Shown here in pieces: positions 55,524 to 64,000 of a stretch of DNA of 64,000 nt. A program made the position numbers and the translations under genes. This DNA comes from Nereocystis luetkeana. Its lineage: Eukaryota; Sar; Phaeophyceae; Laminariales; Laminariaceae. The notes below the pieces were generated by a model, which saw nothing but the letters and a program-made list of their open reading frames with translations, did no database searches and was not told where the DNA came from. Numbering within the stretch: the first letter of the stretch is position 1; every line of letters starts with the position of its first letter. The stretch is from the NCBI GenBank assembly GCA_031213475.1, contig JARUPZ010000012.1, positions 9,568,727-9,632,726 of the forward strand, read 5' to 3'.

Positions 55524-55620
55524 TTAACCCTTTTAGGACCGCAGTCCCGTTTTGGGGACGAACTACTTGTAATTTGAGTGGTTTGTCCCCAAAACGGGAC
55601 TGCGGTTCTAAAGGGGTTAA
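55524..55620. mobile_element. TTAA-type MITE, best-preserved copy
   Basis: 97 bp, TTAACCCTTTTAGGACCGCA to GGTTCTAAAGGGGTTAA; both ends are flanked by the TTAA that forms part of the repeat. The inverted repeats extend for about 35 bp. Confidence 0.85.
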
Positions 55621-55819
55621 GTTATATCCTAAAGTTGCGAGGGTTGGGGTCGTTGTTTTTTTTCGGGAAACAGACAACAAGAAACCCGATCGAAATTGTT
55701 TTTTTTCACCTACTGTAGTCCTTCCCTTACACCGTACTATTTCACGACCCCTACCTCTGACGACCAACGCGCGATGGTTTCCCGCTGTGTGTGCGCGACC
55801 GGCGCGGGCGACGCTTCAG

Positions 55820-55921
55820 GCATGCTGGCATCCCTTCGCGAGGAGGCAGAGCTGTGGAAGGTGAAGTACCAGGAACAAGTGGAGGCCTTCGCTGCCATGC
55901 CGAACGGGGACGGCGCGCACG
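55820..55921 (+). CDS. Gene B, exon 2
   Basis: The acceptor GACGCTTCAG ends at 55819 and the donor GTGAGC is at 55922. The 102-nt exon begins with two bases that complete exon 1's glycine codon and ends one base into a codon. It encodes LASLREEAELWKVKYQEQVE.. then AFAAMPNGDG: a heptad-like helix then a short flexible end. Confidence 0.68.
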
Positions 55922-56149
55922 GTGAGCCCCCACAGCCTGCTTCATAAGCCGCCGCCCAAACGCGGCGGGGCAGGCTCTTGGAGATGTTGCCCTGTCGAGG
56001 AAAAGGAAACGCCTCCTCCAAGGGGTGCGGGTAGGGCTGTGAATCGCAGCCGACTCATCCGATTCAAACGTACGATTCAGTCGACAATGGAATCGGATAA
56101 CGGAGACGATTGTTGTGCCCACTTTCATTGTAAGGTCTTCACATCACGG

Positions 56150-56460
56150 ACAGGTCATGATCTACAGATATATCATCTACAGATAGATCGTCACCTGCCG
56201 TTACGAGAGGTTGTGTAGGATCTGCATACAGTACAGATCCAACCCAGGAAGCATGTGGGAGATCATGAAAACTACACGTGTCCCACCCTCAAAAACATGA
56301 GCGGCAGTTGTAGATGATACGAGATCGGGAAATAGATCTGCCTTGAAATATCTACAAAATGATCTGTAGATTATCTGTAGATTATCTGTAGATTATCTGT
56401 AGATTATCTGTAGATGATCTGTGGACGATCTGTAGACGATCTGTACATGATATGTCCGAC
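56150..56460 (+). repeat. GATCTGTAGAT-satellite element, copy 4
   Basis: CATGATCTACAGATATATCA at the left, CGTTACGAGAGGTTGTG and CAGATCCAACCCAGGAAGC in the centre, and five GATTATCTGTA units at 56355-56420. It lies in gene B intron 2. Confidence 0.7.
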
Positions 56461-57159
56461 GTGTGAACGTCGTCCACTGGCTACCGGCTGTATTTTTCCC
56501 CATCACGGGCAAGGGGAGGTTGGTTGGGGCTCGATTCGCTCGTTTGAATCCACTCGAAAAACTCCAACAGAGTCTCGACGTAAGTTGAAAAAAAAGCACG
56601 ATTCAACCCCGTTTAGGCCTTAAGGAGGCGTGAAGGAGGCCTTAAGGGCTTCACTCGCGTTGTGGGGGCCTATCATATTACTTGGAATTGAAGTCAGATT
56701 TAGGTTTCTGTACGCTGCAGTACGGATAGGGTTTAATCGGCTTCGCCGAATCGATGTACAGTAGATTCGACCGAATGTTTTTACTCAGATTTTAGCAGCC
56801 CGCTATAAGTGCGTACGGGAGTACGTTTTACGGCGACGACTCTTTGTTAGATAGTGCTGCTGTTGGCGGTGTTGCTGTGCACGTGGGGGTCTATTTACAG
56901 ATGTGTCTTCGTACGGTGCCCTCTGGCGTAGTTGGCAGACGTTTTTTGCACGTGTCCCGTAGCTGTGGCATGTTTAGCTGTAGTAGGCTGTGAGTGGTTC
57001 CGTGTCTGCAACAGTCGGGTCGAGGCTTAGTTGTGTAATGCAGCTCTAGGGTGTGCCAGGTAGGTGCCAGGTAGGTGTACACGGTGGTAGCTCTGGAGGC
57101 TTTGGTAGCACAGGGTCCTCGCTCCCGCCACCCGAGTGTAGATATGTTTGCTTTTAATC

Positions 57160-57430
57160 ACCTTGCCTTCGTTTTCCGTAGCTTACCTTAGCTTACCGTA
57201 GCTCTTCTTAGGTTACCTTGCCTTAGCTTAGCTTAGCTGAGCTTAGCTTAGCTTAGCTTCACTTGTCCGACCTCACCTTCCGTTACGTTACCTTACCCTA
57301 TCTGATCTCAAATTATCGGACCTTACCTTGCCCTATCTCACCTTAGCTTAGCCTAGCTTATCTTATGTTACCTTATCTAACCCTATCCTGCCCTACCCCA
57401 CCCTACCCTGCCCTACCCCACGTAGCCTTA
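57160..57430 (+). repeat. TTAGC/TTACC pentamer array (gene B intron 2)
   Basis: CTTAGCTTAGCTGAGCTTAG and ACCCTACCCTGCCC type units in 5-bp periods over about 270 bp. 56460-57160 shows nothing recognised. Confidence 0.8.
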
Positions 57431-57663
57431 CATCACATTACGTTGTACGACATCACTCTATCAAAGACCTGATACCTTCCATTGACATGTTGCCCTACTA
57501 ATACTACGTACACACGTGCGTTACCCAAATTACATTACGGTGCACTACTCTAGCTGCACTCGAAATGGCACTTCAGTAAACATCTCTCTCAGTCTCTCCT
57601 TGTGTTTTTCTGTTTTGTTTTACTGTGTTATTTTCGCCGTCGCCGTCTTTCTCCTGCACGCAG

Positions 57664-57752
57664 GGCGGCTGGCGGAGGTGGAAGAAGAACTAGAGCAGAA
57701 GAAGGCGGCAGGCGAGCTTGCTCAACAGGCGCTCAACGCCAAGCATGAGGAG
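57664..57752 (+). CDS. Gene B, exon 3
   Basis: The acceptor CTCCTGCACGCAG ends at 57663 and a perfect donor GTACGT is at 57753. The 89-nt exon continues exon 2's codon and ends on a whole codon. It encodes RLAEVEEELEQKKAAGELAQ.. then QALNAKHEE, uninterrupted charged coiled coil. Confidence 0.72.
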
Positions 57753-58141
57753 GTACGTAGGGGGTTTCGTCCGGCAGCAGGCGACATCCAAACGGGGTGG
57801 GGGGGGGATAGGGAGATAGGTCACCCCGGAAGGCGGTAATGTGAAGCACGTCCACGCGTAGAGGGATAAAAGTCCCGCCGTTAACATGCGGTCCTCTCTC
57901 TCTGTGTCAGTCTCTCTCCCCCTCTGCCCGCCTCCCTCCCTCCCCCCCTCCCTCCCCCCCTCTCCCGAACCCCCACAAGCCCAAAGCCCCCCGACAGGCG
58001 ACCCTTCCAGTACCGAGACAGCACGTGACAAATTGGGAGTTGGTTTATTTTTGGCTCGCCGTTTTGCACCAAAAAACATAAGAATACCTTTTCATACTGA
58101 AATTAGTGTCGGACACAGTCCTACCCTGCCTCACAGATCAC

Positions 58142-58490
58142 TTTGACCCATTTTTTCCACTTTATTTTTTTTTCAATCATCACTTTTACTTTCCAGCCCA
58201 ACTCGTAGGGGGTTTTACCCTCAGCGATCTTCTGGACAAGGCATGGCCACAGGTGTCGTCCCTTCCCCCCCCCGGTACGTTTTTTTTTTTTCTTGTCGCG
58301 CATAGGGTTCCCATTGCTCGTCGATTTTCATCGAATCTAGCTAACTCACGCTCTCGCGCTTTCCGCCAATTATTTTTTATGCAAGAAAAAGTCCCTGCCC
58401 GGACGAGCATGCGCTCGGTGAGACTCAAACCCACGAAAAATGATCTTGATAGGCAGGCGGACCACCTACCAAACCACCGACCCAAAATAT
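58142..58490 (-). mobile_element. tRNA-derived SINE, full copy, in gene B intron 3
   Basis: On the - strand the head at 58490-58420 reads GGTTTGGTAGGTGGTCCGCC, then GTGGGTTTGAGTCTCACCG (B box). The body has GAAAATCGACGAGCAATGGG and CATGCCTTGTCCAGAAGATC and ends in an A run at 58150-58170. It is antisense to gene B. Confidence 0.82.
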
Positions 58491-58739
58491 CCTCCGTAAA
58501 TTTCGAGTTATTTTCCCCCTACAAAATGGCTTTACAGCGTTGAAGGGGTTACGTAACCCCTGAGTACCGCAACCATTGTTATCAGACAAAATACGTGGAA
58601 TTAGTGGGGGACCGTTTTTTCCAATAGTGAAAGGGTGCGCCTGCCCCGCAAGTATTGTTTTTCTTAGGTGGTACCGCGTGCTCTTATATCGGAATGCCTC
58701 TATTGCCTGCCGCCTGCATCATTCTTCCCCCTCAACTAG

Positions 58740-59945
58740 GAATCCCAGCGGCTACAGGGTGTGATCGAGTCCCTACGGCTCGAGGGAGCGAGCCGCGATG
58801 GCGCTGTCCGCCAGGCAGAGCAAGCGTCTGTCGACCTCGAAGAGCAGGTGGAAGGGCTCCTGAAGGACGCAGGGACCCTTGAGCACCGCCTCGTCGGCGC
58901 GCAGCAGGAGCGAGACGAGGCAGTGGCGCGCTCCTCTGATCTGGAGGGGGAGGTTCAGCGCCTTAGGGTTGACGCGCGGGACGCGGCGGAGGGGAGGGCG
59001 GGGGAGGCGGGGCGCCTTGAAGCGGAGCGGGAGTCTATCCGGGTCGAACTCGAGCGGCAGTACGAGCAGCAGCGGGAGCAGCAGCAGGAGCAGCAGCGGG
59101 AGCAGCAGCGAGACCAGCTGGAGTCTTTGCGGGTTGAGCTCGAACAGCAGCAGGAGCAACAACGGAAGCAGCAGCAGCAGCAGACGGAATCTCTGCGCGT
59201 TGAGCTTGGGCAACAGCAGGAGCGGCAGCGGGAGCAGAAGCTGGAGCAGCAGCAGGGGTTGGAGCAGCAGCAGCAGAGGCTGGAACAGCAGCAGAGGCTG
59301 GAACAGCAGCAGAAGCTAGAGCTGGAGCAGGCGCTCGCCGAAGCGCTGGAGGAGTCGGAGAAGCTTCGGCGCGAAGTCGAGGGGGCTCGGGCCGCCGAGG
59401 ACGGCGAGTCCGAGTCCCTGCGAAACCTTGTGGCGGAGTCGGCGAAGGAACGCGATGAGGCGTTGGCGGAGCTGGGGGGCGCTAGGGCCGAGTTGGAGAT
59501 GTTCGAGTGTCGGACACGAGATATCGCGACGAATGTCGCGGCTGTTGAGCGGGAGAGGGACGAGGCGAAAGCCGAAGCGTTGGCGCTGAAGGGCGAGCTG
59601 GACGGGCTCAGGTCCGAGCTGGAGGTGTTCGAGTCGCGGGCGGAAGGCGCCGCCGCGAATGCGGCTGCTGTGGAGGCGGAGAGGGACGAGGCGGTGGCCG
59701 AAGTTTTGGCCGCGAAGGGGGAGCTGGATGGACTTAAGGCTGCGCTGGAAGTGTTTGAGTCGCGAGCGGATGGGACCGCGGTGGAGGTTGTAGCTGTGGA
59801 GCGGGAAAGGGATGAAGCGATGGCCGAGGTGGTTGCTTTGAAAGAAGAGCTCGAGGGGGCCAGGGCGGAGTTGGAGCGGGAGAGGGAGGCGGTGGCGGCC
59901 GGGGTGGAACGGGAGCGTGAGCGTGAAACTGCTGCCAGGGAGAAG
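58740..59945 (+). CDS. Gene B, exon 4 (largest coiled-coil exon)
   Basis: The acceptor CCTCAACTAG ends at 58739 and the donor GTGAAT is at 59946; 402 whole codons. After ESQRLQGVIESLRLEG.. comes a glutamine/glutamate-rich part (about residues 95-200, made of REQQ, QEQQ and LEQQQ units). Next is a spacer, then 42-residue repeats beginning LEVFESRA.. and containing AVERERDEA and KGELDGL, near 59492, 59618 and 59744. Forty-two residues is six heptads, so the repeat keeps coil register. It ends RERERETAAREK. If the donor were skipped, translation would stop at 59966. All features are coiled coil; no catalytic motif is seen. Confidence 0.75.
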
Positions 59946-60295
59946 GTGAATCGGTCGCCGCATTAGTTGCCGCATTAGTTGTGTCTTCGTGGGGGAGGCG
60001 AGCGTGTTTTGCGCGCGTGGTGTCTTTGTGGAACTGGGACTGGGGGAGCGAGGCGATGTTCAGAGTTGGAGTCCGATTACGTAGCGTCAACAACGCGTTG
60101 TTTTGGAGTCGACCGAGTGTGTAGATGTTGCCACGGAGGGAGAGAAAAAAATGTGTGTGTGCTGTTGTGTGTATGTGCATGTGTTGGAGCACAATTTACC
60201 AGCACCCTTATCCTTTAATGCCGCCGCAAAAAACAACGAAACCAAAACCAAAACGAGTGTGTTGGGAAACAGTATATACCTTGTGCTAACCCTCT

Positions 60296-60386
60296 GATGC
60301 CGCCGCCAAACCGAAACCGAAACCGAAATCGAAACTGAAACCGAATCCGAAACCGATACCGAAATCGAAACCAAAACCGAAACCAG
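60296..60386 (+). repeat. CCGAAA hexamer array directly before an acceptor
   Basis: About fifteen CCGAAA / CGAAAC units run straight into the acceptor GAAACCAG of exon 5, leaving no pyrimidine tract. Confidence 0.85.
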
Positions 60387-60556
60387 GAGCAGGCGGAGGC
60401 GGAGGCGGAGATGGGTTCCGCGACGGGTGTTGCCGCAGAGGCGGCGGCGCTCCGGCAAGAGTTCGGCACGGAGCGCGACGCTTTGAGCGCTAGCCTCTTG
60501 GAAGCGGAGACGGCGAGGTCGACCGCCGAGGGGGAGGTGGCAGCGCTTCGGGAGAG
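60387..60556 (+). CDS. Gene B, exon 5
   Basis: Starts after AACCAG at 60386 and ends before GTGGGT at 60557. 170 nt, beginning on a whole codon and ending two bases into an arginine codon. It encodes EQAEAEAEMGSATGVAAEAA.. then LRQEFGTERDALSASLLEAE, coiled coil with an alanine-rich start. The acceptor is unusual (purine-rich repeat in front), but phase and coil pattern are convincing. Confidence 0.68.
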
Positions 60557-60744
60557 GTGGGTGGGTTGGTAGATGGGGGATGGTGGGTGGGGGGCAGCTT
60601 TGGGGTCAGGGTGTGCGTAGGTGGGTGGGCGCGAGTGCGAGAGGGTCGATCGGCATATTTACGTTGCCCTTTTTTGCTCGTTTGTTTGTTTGTTTCTCCT
60701 CTTTTATTTTATGGCATGGCGTTGACACCCTCCCGCCACGGTTC

Positions 60745-60950
60745 CCAGCAGTCGCTTGTGTACCGAAGATGCTCTCGGGGGTCAGGTCGGGTCAACATGG
60801 CCAAGAGCCAGTGGTAAAGAGCAGCCGGTTCTGCCTGTCGCAACGGGGGTGACGGGCTAAGTATATTAGACACGACACGTATCTATAAACGTGGAAGCGT
60901 GGTGAGGTTAAGCTGTACTTTTACCAATCCGCCGGAGGATTAAAAAAAAC
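60745..60950 (+). repeat. Dispersed repeat, matched at 28730-28990
   Basis: CTCTCGGGGGTCAGGTCGGG, GGTCAACATGG, AACGTGGAAGCGTGGTGAGG and CCAATCCGCCGGAGGAT. It ends in an A-rich run. 60950-61320 has no supported gene. Confidence 0.6.
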
Positions 60951-61324
60951 GAAAAAAAAAAAGAAAAGAAGAAGATGCGATGTGCCTGCCTTGAAAAGAT
61001 GCGCCGATGGAACAGGGGTGCGTCAAGTGTCAAGTGTCTTTTCGTGGCGCCTTTTGCTGTCTTGGCGTAGTCGAGGACGCTAGTTTGAATCTCGTCCTAT
61101 GTACGTCACGGGGTGATAAGCCGAGGGCGAAGCAAAGGACCTTAAGATTATCTGTTGATATTAATAGGCCGTGAATCTGTCGGATGGCGTGGTCGGCTTG
61201 GAACACACTTGCCCTGTAGGTAAGAGGGGGGAGTTTTTTTAGCCTCAACAATTTCTGACTCGGCATAGTCAGGAAACTCAATTTGTTTTGCTGCAAATTT
61301 CATTACTCACGGGCGGGTGGGGGG

Positions 61325-61400
61325 AGGGGGACGGTGAACTCGTTTGTTGCTTGCCTTAGTCGTTTGACCATCGACCACGCATCCCTTTCGAGACGGTGTC
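61325..61400 (+). repeat. G-run/CATGGCCG-family relative
   Basis: GAACTCGTTTGTTGCTTGCC, CGTTTGACCATCGACCACG and CATCCCTTTCGAGACGG; related to 7655-7730 and, inverted, to 49665-49745. Confidence 0.65.
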
Positions 61401-61424
61401 GCGGGGAGGGGGTAGTATTACATG

Positions 61425-61680
61425 GTAATACATGCTAATATATAGTAATACATACCTGGTACACAGTAATACATAGAAATACATCGTATTACGGGGGGCC
61501 ATAGTTAATAGGACCAAATATTGTTAGTAAAAATGGTTAAATATTTAGGTTTTTATGTACACCATAGGTCCTATTAACTATGGTCCCCCGTAATAGTAAT
61601 ACATGGTGATACATAGTAATACGTAGTAATACATACACGTAGTAATACACAGTGATACATAGGAATACATACAGTAGTAA
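61425..61680 (+). repeat. AGTAATACAT decamer array split by a MITE
   Basis: Units of AGTAATACAT with one-base variants occur on both sides of the MITE at 61489-61593, so the MITE inserted into the array at a TA. Confidence 0.83.
61489..61593. mobile_element. 105-bp MITE, copy
   Basis: TTACGGGGGGCCATAGTTAA at the left, GGTCCCCCGTAA at the right, TA on both sides, 105 bp. It is almost identical to those at 32703 and 54308. Confidence 0.9.
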
Positions 61681-61730
61681 TCAGAACGATGGACCCCTAA
61701 AACCATATATCCCTCTATGCTCACTCACCA

Positions 61731-61860
61731 TTATTGTTGTTGCAGTTGTTGTTGTTGTTGTTGTTCTGACCTTTACAGACTGTGGATGCCGCAACTCAGT
61801 CCGTGGTCACTGGACAGGGTCCAGAACCCTTGCGTGGGAAGAATACCTCAGGGCATCTTT
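61731..61860 (-). mobile_element. LINE 3' end fragment with AAC tail
   Basis: On the - strand it reads GGTATTCTTCCCACGCAAGG, GACCACGGACTGAGTTG, then AAC units. It is related to the 3' ends at 24.0 and 24.5 kb. Confidence 0.65.
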
Positions 61861-62144
61861 GGCTCTGATCGCTAAGTTCCCTCCGTCATACTTGGTAGTA
61901 TTTTATTAGTAGCAACAGTGTCCTGAGGCGCAGTGCTCAATGGACGTATAGCTACAAAATTAAGAAAAGACGTCGGCTGTGAGATCGAGGTTTTCGTCGA
62001 AGCTCATCTTTGCAAGGCGTGTGCCATACGTCGATCGCGCGCACTACGGGTTTTATATGGGCTCATGCGGAATATACACCCCGTGCTGAGTGTCTCTGGT
62101 GTTTGCCGTGTGTGTCGTGTGTTTTCGCCGCTTGTGTTTTTCAG

Positions 62145-62214
62145 AGCGGGAGGGTTGGAGGAGCAGTTGGACGATCTACGAAAGAGCTTCGCCGAGGCTT
62201 CTGCTTCTCTGGGG
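62145..62214 (+). CDS. Gene B, exon 6
   Basis: The acceptor TGTTTTTCAG ends at 62144 and the donor GTGAGG is at 62215. The 70-nt exon completes exon 5's arginine codon and ends on a whole codon. It encodes AGGLEEQLDDLRKSFAEASA.., one short coil segment. Confidence 0.68.
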
Positions 62215-62229
62215 GTGAGGTGATGCTTC

Positions 62230-62400
62230 GTACGAAGCTGTTGTCGTTGCTGTTGTTGGTGGTGCTGGTGGTGTTGACGTCGAGGTGCTGTGGTTGCTGC
62301 TGCTGTTGTTGTTCTGTTGTGCTGTGTTGTGCTGTGTTGTGCTGGTGTTTTAGTTGTTGCTGCTGCTGCTGCTGCTGTTGGTGTTGGTGCGTAAACGCCC
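62230..62400 (+). repeat. GTT/GCT triplet-rich stretch
   Basis: GTTGTTGTTGCTG and TGCTGCTGCTGCTG runs, in gene B intron 6. It also contains GTGCTGTGTT direct repeats. Confidence 0.7.
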
Positions 62401-62754
62401 CTGTGTCCTGGCGAAGCTGAGGTCAAAAGCCCGCACGTAGAGGGCGAGAATGCATGCATACGCAAGGGGTGCGCCAAAAAACAACTTCTAGCCGGCAGCA
62501 AGGAAGAACGCGGCAACCTTTAGCATACCTGGTAGCTGAAACCAACGACAGCCTGGACGAGGACCTGGAAAATTGCACCTGGTATATCGCAGACCTCGAC
62601 TGGCCGCGGGTACCACGCCCATTCGTTTTTCGCAGACCGAGACTGGCATGCGGGCATCGCGTATGTTGGCGTTGCCTCTGCTGGACGTCGACTATGCACG
62701 GCTGACCCGTCGGCCACCTTCTGTATCGCCCACTGTGTTATCGTTGTCGTGCAG

Positions 62755-63003
62755 GCCGGAGACGCCGAGGAGGGCGCGCGAGCGCGAGGCGGAGTAGCAG
62801 CCGACGCTGCAGTTGAAACGGCCGGAACTGTTGAAACTGCCGAAACGGCTGAAAATATCGATTCGGTTGAAACCGCCGTCGGAGCGCCCGAAGCGCTACC
62901 TTCTGCCGACGCCGGCCCGTCATCATCTTCACCATCAGAAGCGGCCTTGCTGCAGGCGAGGTGCGAGGAGCTCGAAGTGGAGGCCACAACAGCCAAAGAG
63001 AAG
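62755..63003 (+). CDS. Gene B, exon 7
   Basis: The acceptor TCGTCGTGCAG ends at 62754 and a good donor GTAAGG is at 63004; 83 whole codons. The start is alanine/glutamate-rich and disordered (VETAGTVETAETAENIDSVE), then comes a serine-rich linker, then a coil (LLQARCEELEVEATTAKEK). Tandem GAAAC units in the DNA make the VETAE repeats. Confidence 0.7.
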
Positions 63004-63014
63004 GTAAGGGGGGT

Positions 63015-63105
63015 TTCCAGTCGAGGCGAAGAAGCGGGGGGGGGGGGGGCGTACTCATGTCAGGCATGGCGGTAGCCGTGTGACCATAGACCCTTGCATC
63101 CCTAA
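63015..63105 (+). repeat. G run with CAGGCATGGCGGTAG motif after a donor
   Basis: A poly-G run, CGTACTCATGTCAGGCATGG, then GACCATAGACCCTTGCATCC: another copy of the small motif element, starting 12-40 bases after the exon 7 donor. Confidence 0.7.
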
Positions 63106-63365
63106 CAGTGACGAACCGCACCGTGCCGTACCATACCATACTGTAATATATCCGTATCATGCCTTCATGTACCATACGATATCACACAATTTCAAGCCTT
63201 ATCATATCATACCGCACAGTACCATGCCGCGCATTTCTGCATGGCACTCTACCGTATGTCGCATAAGGCGCCGGGCCGAACCTCACCGTACTGTACCGTC
63301 CATACCATGCCGTCCCGTACCATACCGTACCGTGCCATGCCGTGCCGCACCACGCCGAGTCTAAC
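63105..63365 (+). repeat. CCGTACCATA decamer-like array (gene B intron 7)
   Basis: Irregular units such as ACCATACCGTACCGTGCC over 260 bp, ending about 45 bases before the next acceptor. Confidence 0.78.
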
Positions 63366-63412
63366 ATTACCATACCGTCCCGTGTATTTCGACGTGCCCT
63401 CGGTGAACACAG

Positions 63413-63910
63413 ATTGGAGTATTACAAACAAAGCTCCGCGACAGCGTCGCTGCCGCCGCCGCCGCTACTGCTGCTGCTGCTGCTGCCGATGCTGCTGCCG
63501 AGACCACGGCTGAGCGTCATGGAGAGATGGAGGAGGGCAAGCTGCTTGAATCGACGGCGCGCGCGACCGCGGCAACAGCGGTGGGGGACGCAAAGAGGGA
63601 GGGGCAGGAGGAGGGGGGAGCCTTGGAAGTGACACCCGAGGCCGCCCCTGGTTCGGAGAGGGGAGAGGGAGAAGAGGGGGGGGAGGGAGGCGGGGCGGCA
63701 GCAGCCGTAGCTACAGCGGCGGCAGTGGAGGTGGCGAGGGCGGAGGCAGCGGCGTTAGCAGCGCAAGCGGCGGAGGCGGCGGGGGAAGAGGCGACCAGGG
63801 TGCAGAAAATGCTCGAAGGGCAGCTGCGGGAGGCCGAGGCTTCAGCGGCAGGGTCCAAGGAGGCTTTAGAAGAGATGGAAGGCGTTGTCGCTGGCCTGCG
63901 GGAAGAGGGG
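63413..63910 (+). CDS. Gene B, exon 8 (last in window, gene continues)
   Basis: The acceptor GTGAACACAG ends at 63412 and the perfect donor GTGAGT is at 63911; 166 whole codons in phase. It starts IGVLQTKLRDSV, then polyalanine encoded by a GCT/GCC triplet run, then ETTAERHGEMEEGKLLEST. A glycine/glutamate linker follows, a second alanine-rich helix (VARAEAAALAAQAAEAAGEE) and a final coil (RVQKMLEGQLREAEASA..). The protein is at least 770 residues long and not yet ended. Confidence 0.72.
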
Positions 63911-64000
63911 GTGAGTTTGTGCCGGTGGTTGCTGGATACCAAGCGGAGCGGTGTGGAGGAGATTCTTGCTTGTTTGTTGTTCTCGTTTTTTCGCTAGAAT

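Noticed and set aside
61060-61120. Degenerate tRNA or SINE head (TGGCGTAGTCG and GTTTGAATCTC)
   Set aside because: The two boxes are too close together and no known SINE body follows.

Overview
This is nuclear DNA from a eukaryote with long spliced introns. Exons follow GT..AG rules with GTGAGN-type donors, intron lengths run from about 0.3 to 8.6 kb, and repeats fill most of the space. The mixture fits a stramenopile (ochrophyte, possibly brown-algal) genome: GC-rich exons, long poly-G/poly-C runs, an RTE-like LINE, a degenerate LINE that may carry a restriction-like endonuclease, many tiny MITEs and TTAGGG-type repeats. That placement is an inference; no marker gene is present. No CRISPR array, operon, rRNA or intact tRNA gene was seen.

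Layout. (1) 0-15.8 kb, + strand: the last eleven exons of a polytopic membrane protein (gene A). Codon phase is continuous from exon to exon. Its introns each carry their own minisatellite. (2) 15.8-25.7 kb: transposable elements, including 105-bp TA-flanked MITEs, about 97-bp TTAA-flanked MITEs, tRNA-derived SINEs and an almost intact RTE-like LINE (19.8-24.1 kb) with one in-frame stop. (3) 25.7-31.0 kb: a suspected chimeric gene. Its first exon is a copy of gene B exon 1 and its last exon is a copy of gene A's last exon, with candidate exons between them. A 0.7-kb foldback element containing telomere-type repeats interrupts it. (4) 31-47 kb: mostly repeats, including a decayed LINE on the - strand (35.1-38.8 kb) flanked by direct repeats. 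(5) 46.97 kb to the window end, + strand: gene B, a long coiled-coil protein. Eight exons are seen with continuous phase, and the gene runs past the window.

Main interpretation. The end of gene A and the start of gene B each occur twice, in the order A, copy of B start, copy of A end, B. This is what a tandem duplication running from inside A to inside B would leave. Such an event creates a B-A chimera at the junction. After subtracting the decayed LINE region, the two copies are of similar length.

Other signals. The 8-mer ACCTGGTA/TACCAGGT occurs 28 times by eye, against about 2 expected. A nested MITE fixes that family's ends and target site. Two acceptor sites sit directly after purine-rich repeats instead of a pyrimidine tract. 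All exon boundaries were placed by eye from splice signals and reading phase and have no transcript support.
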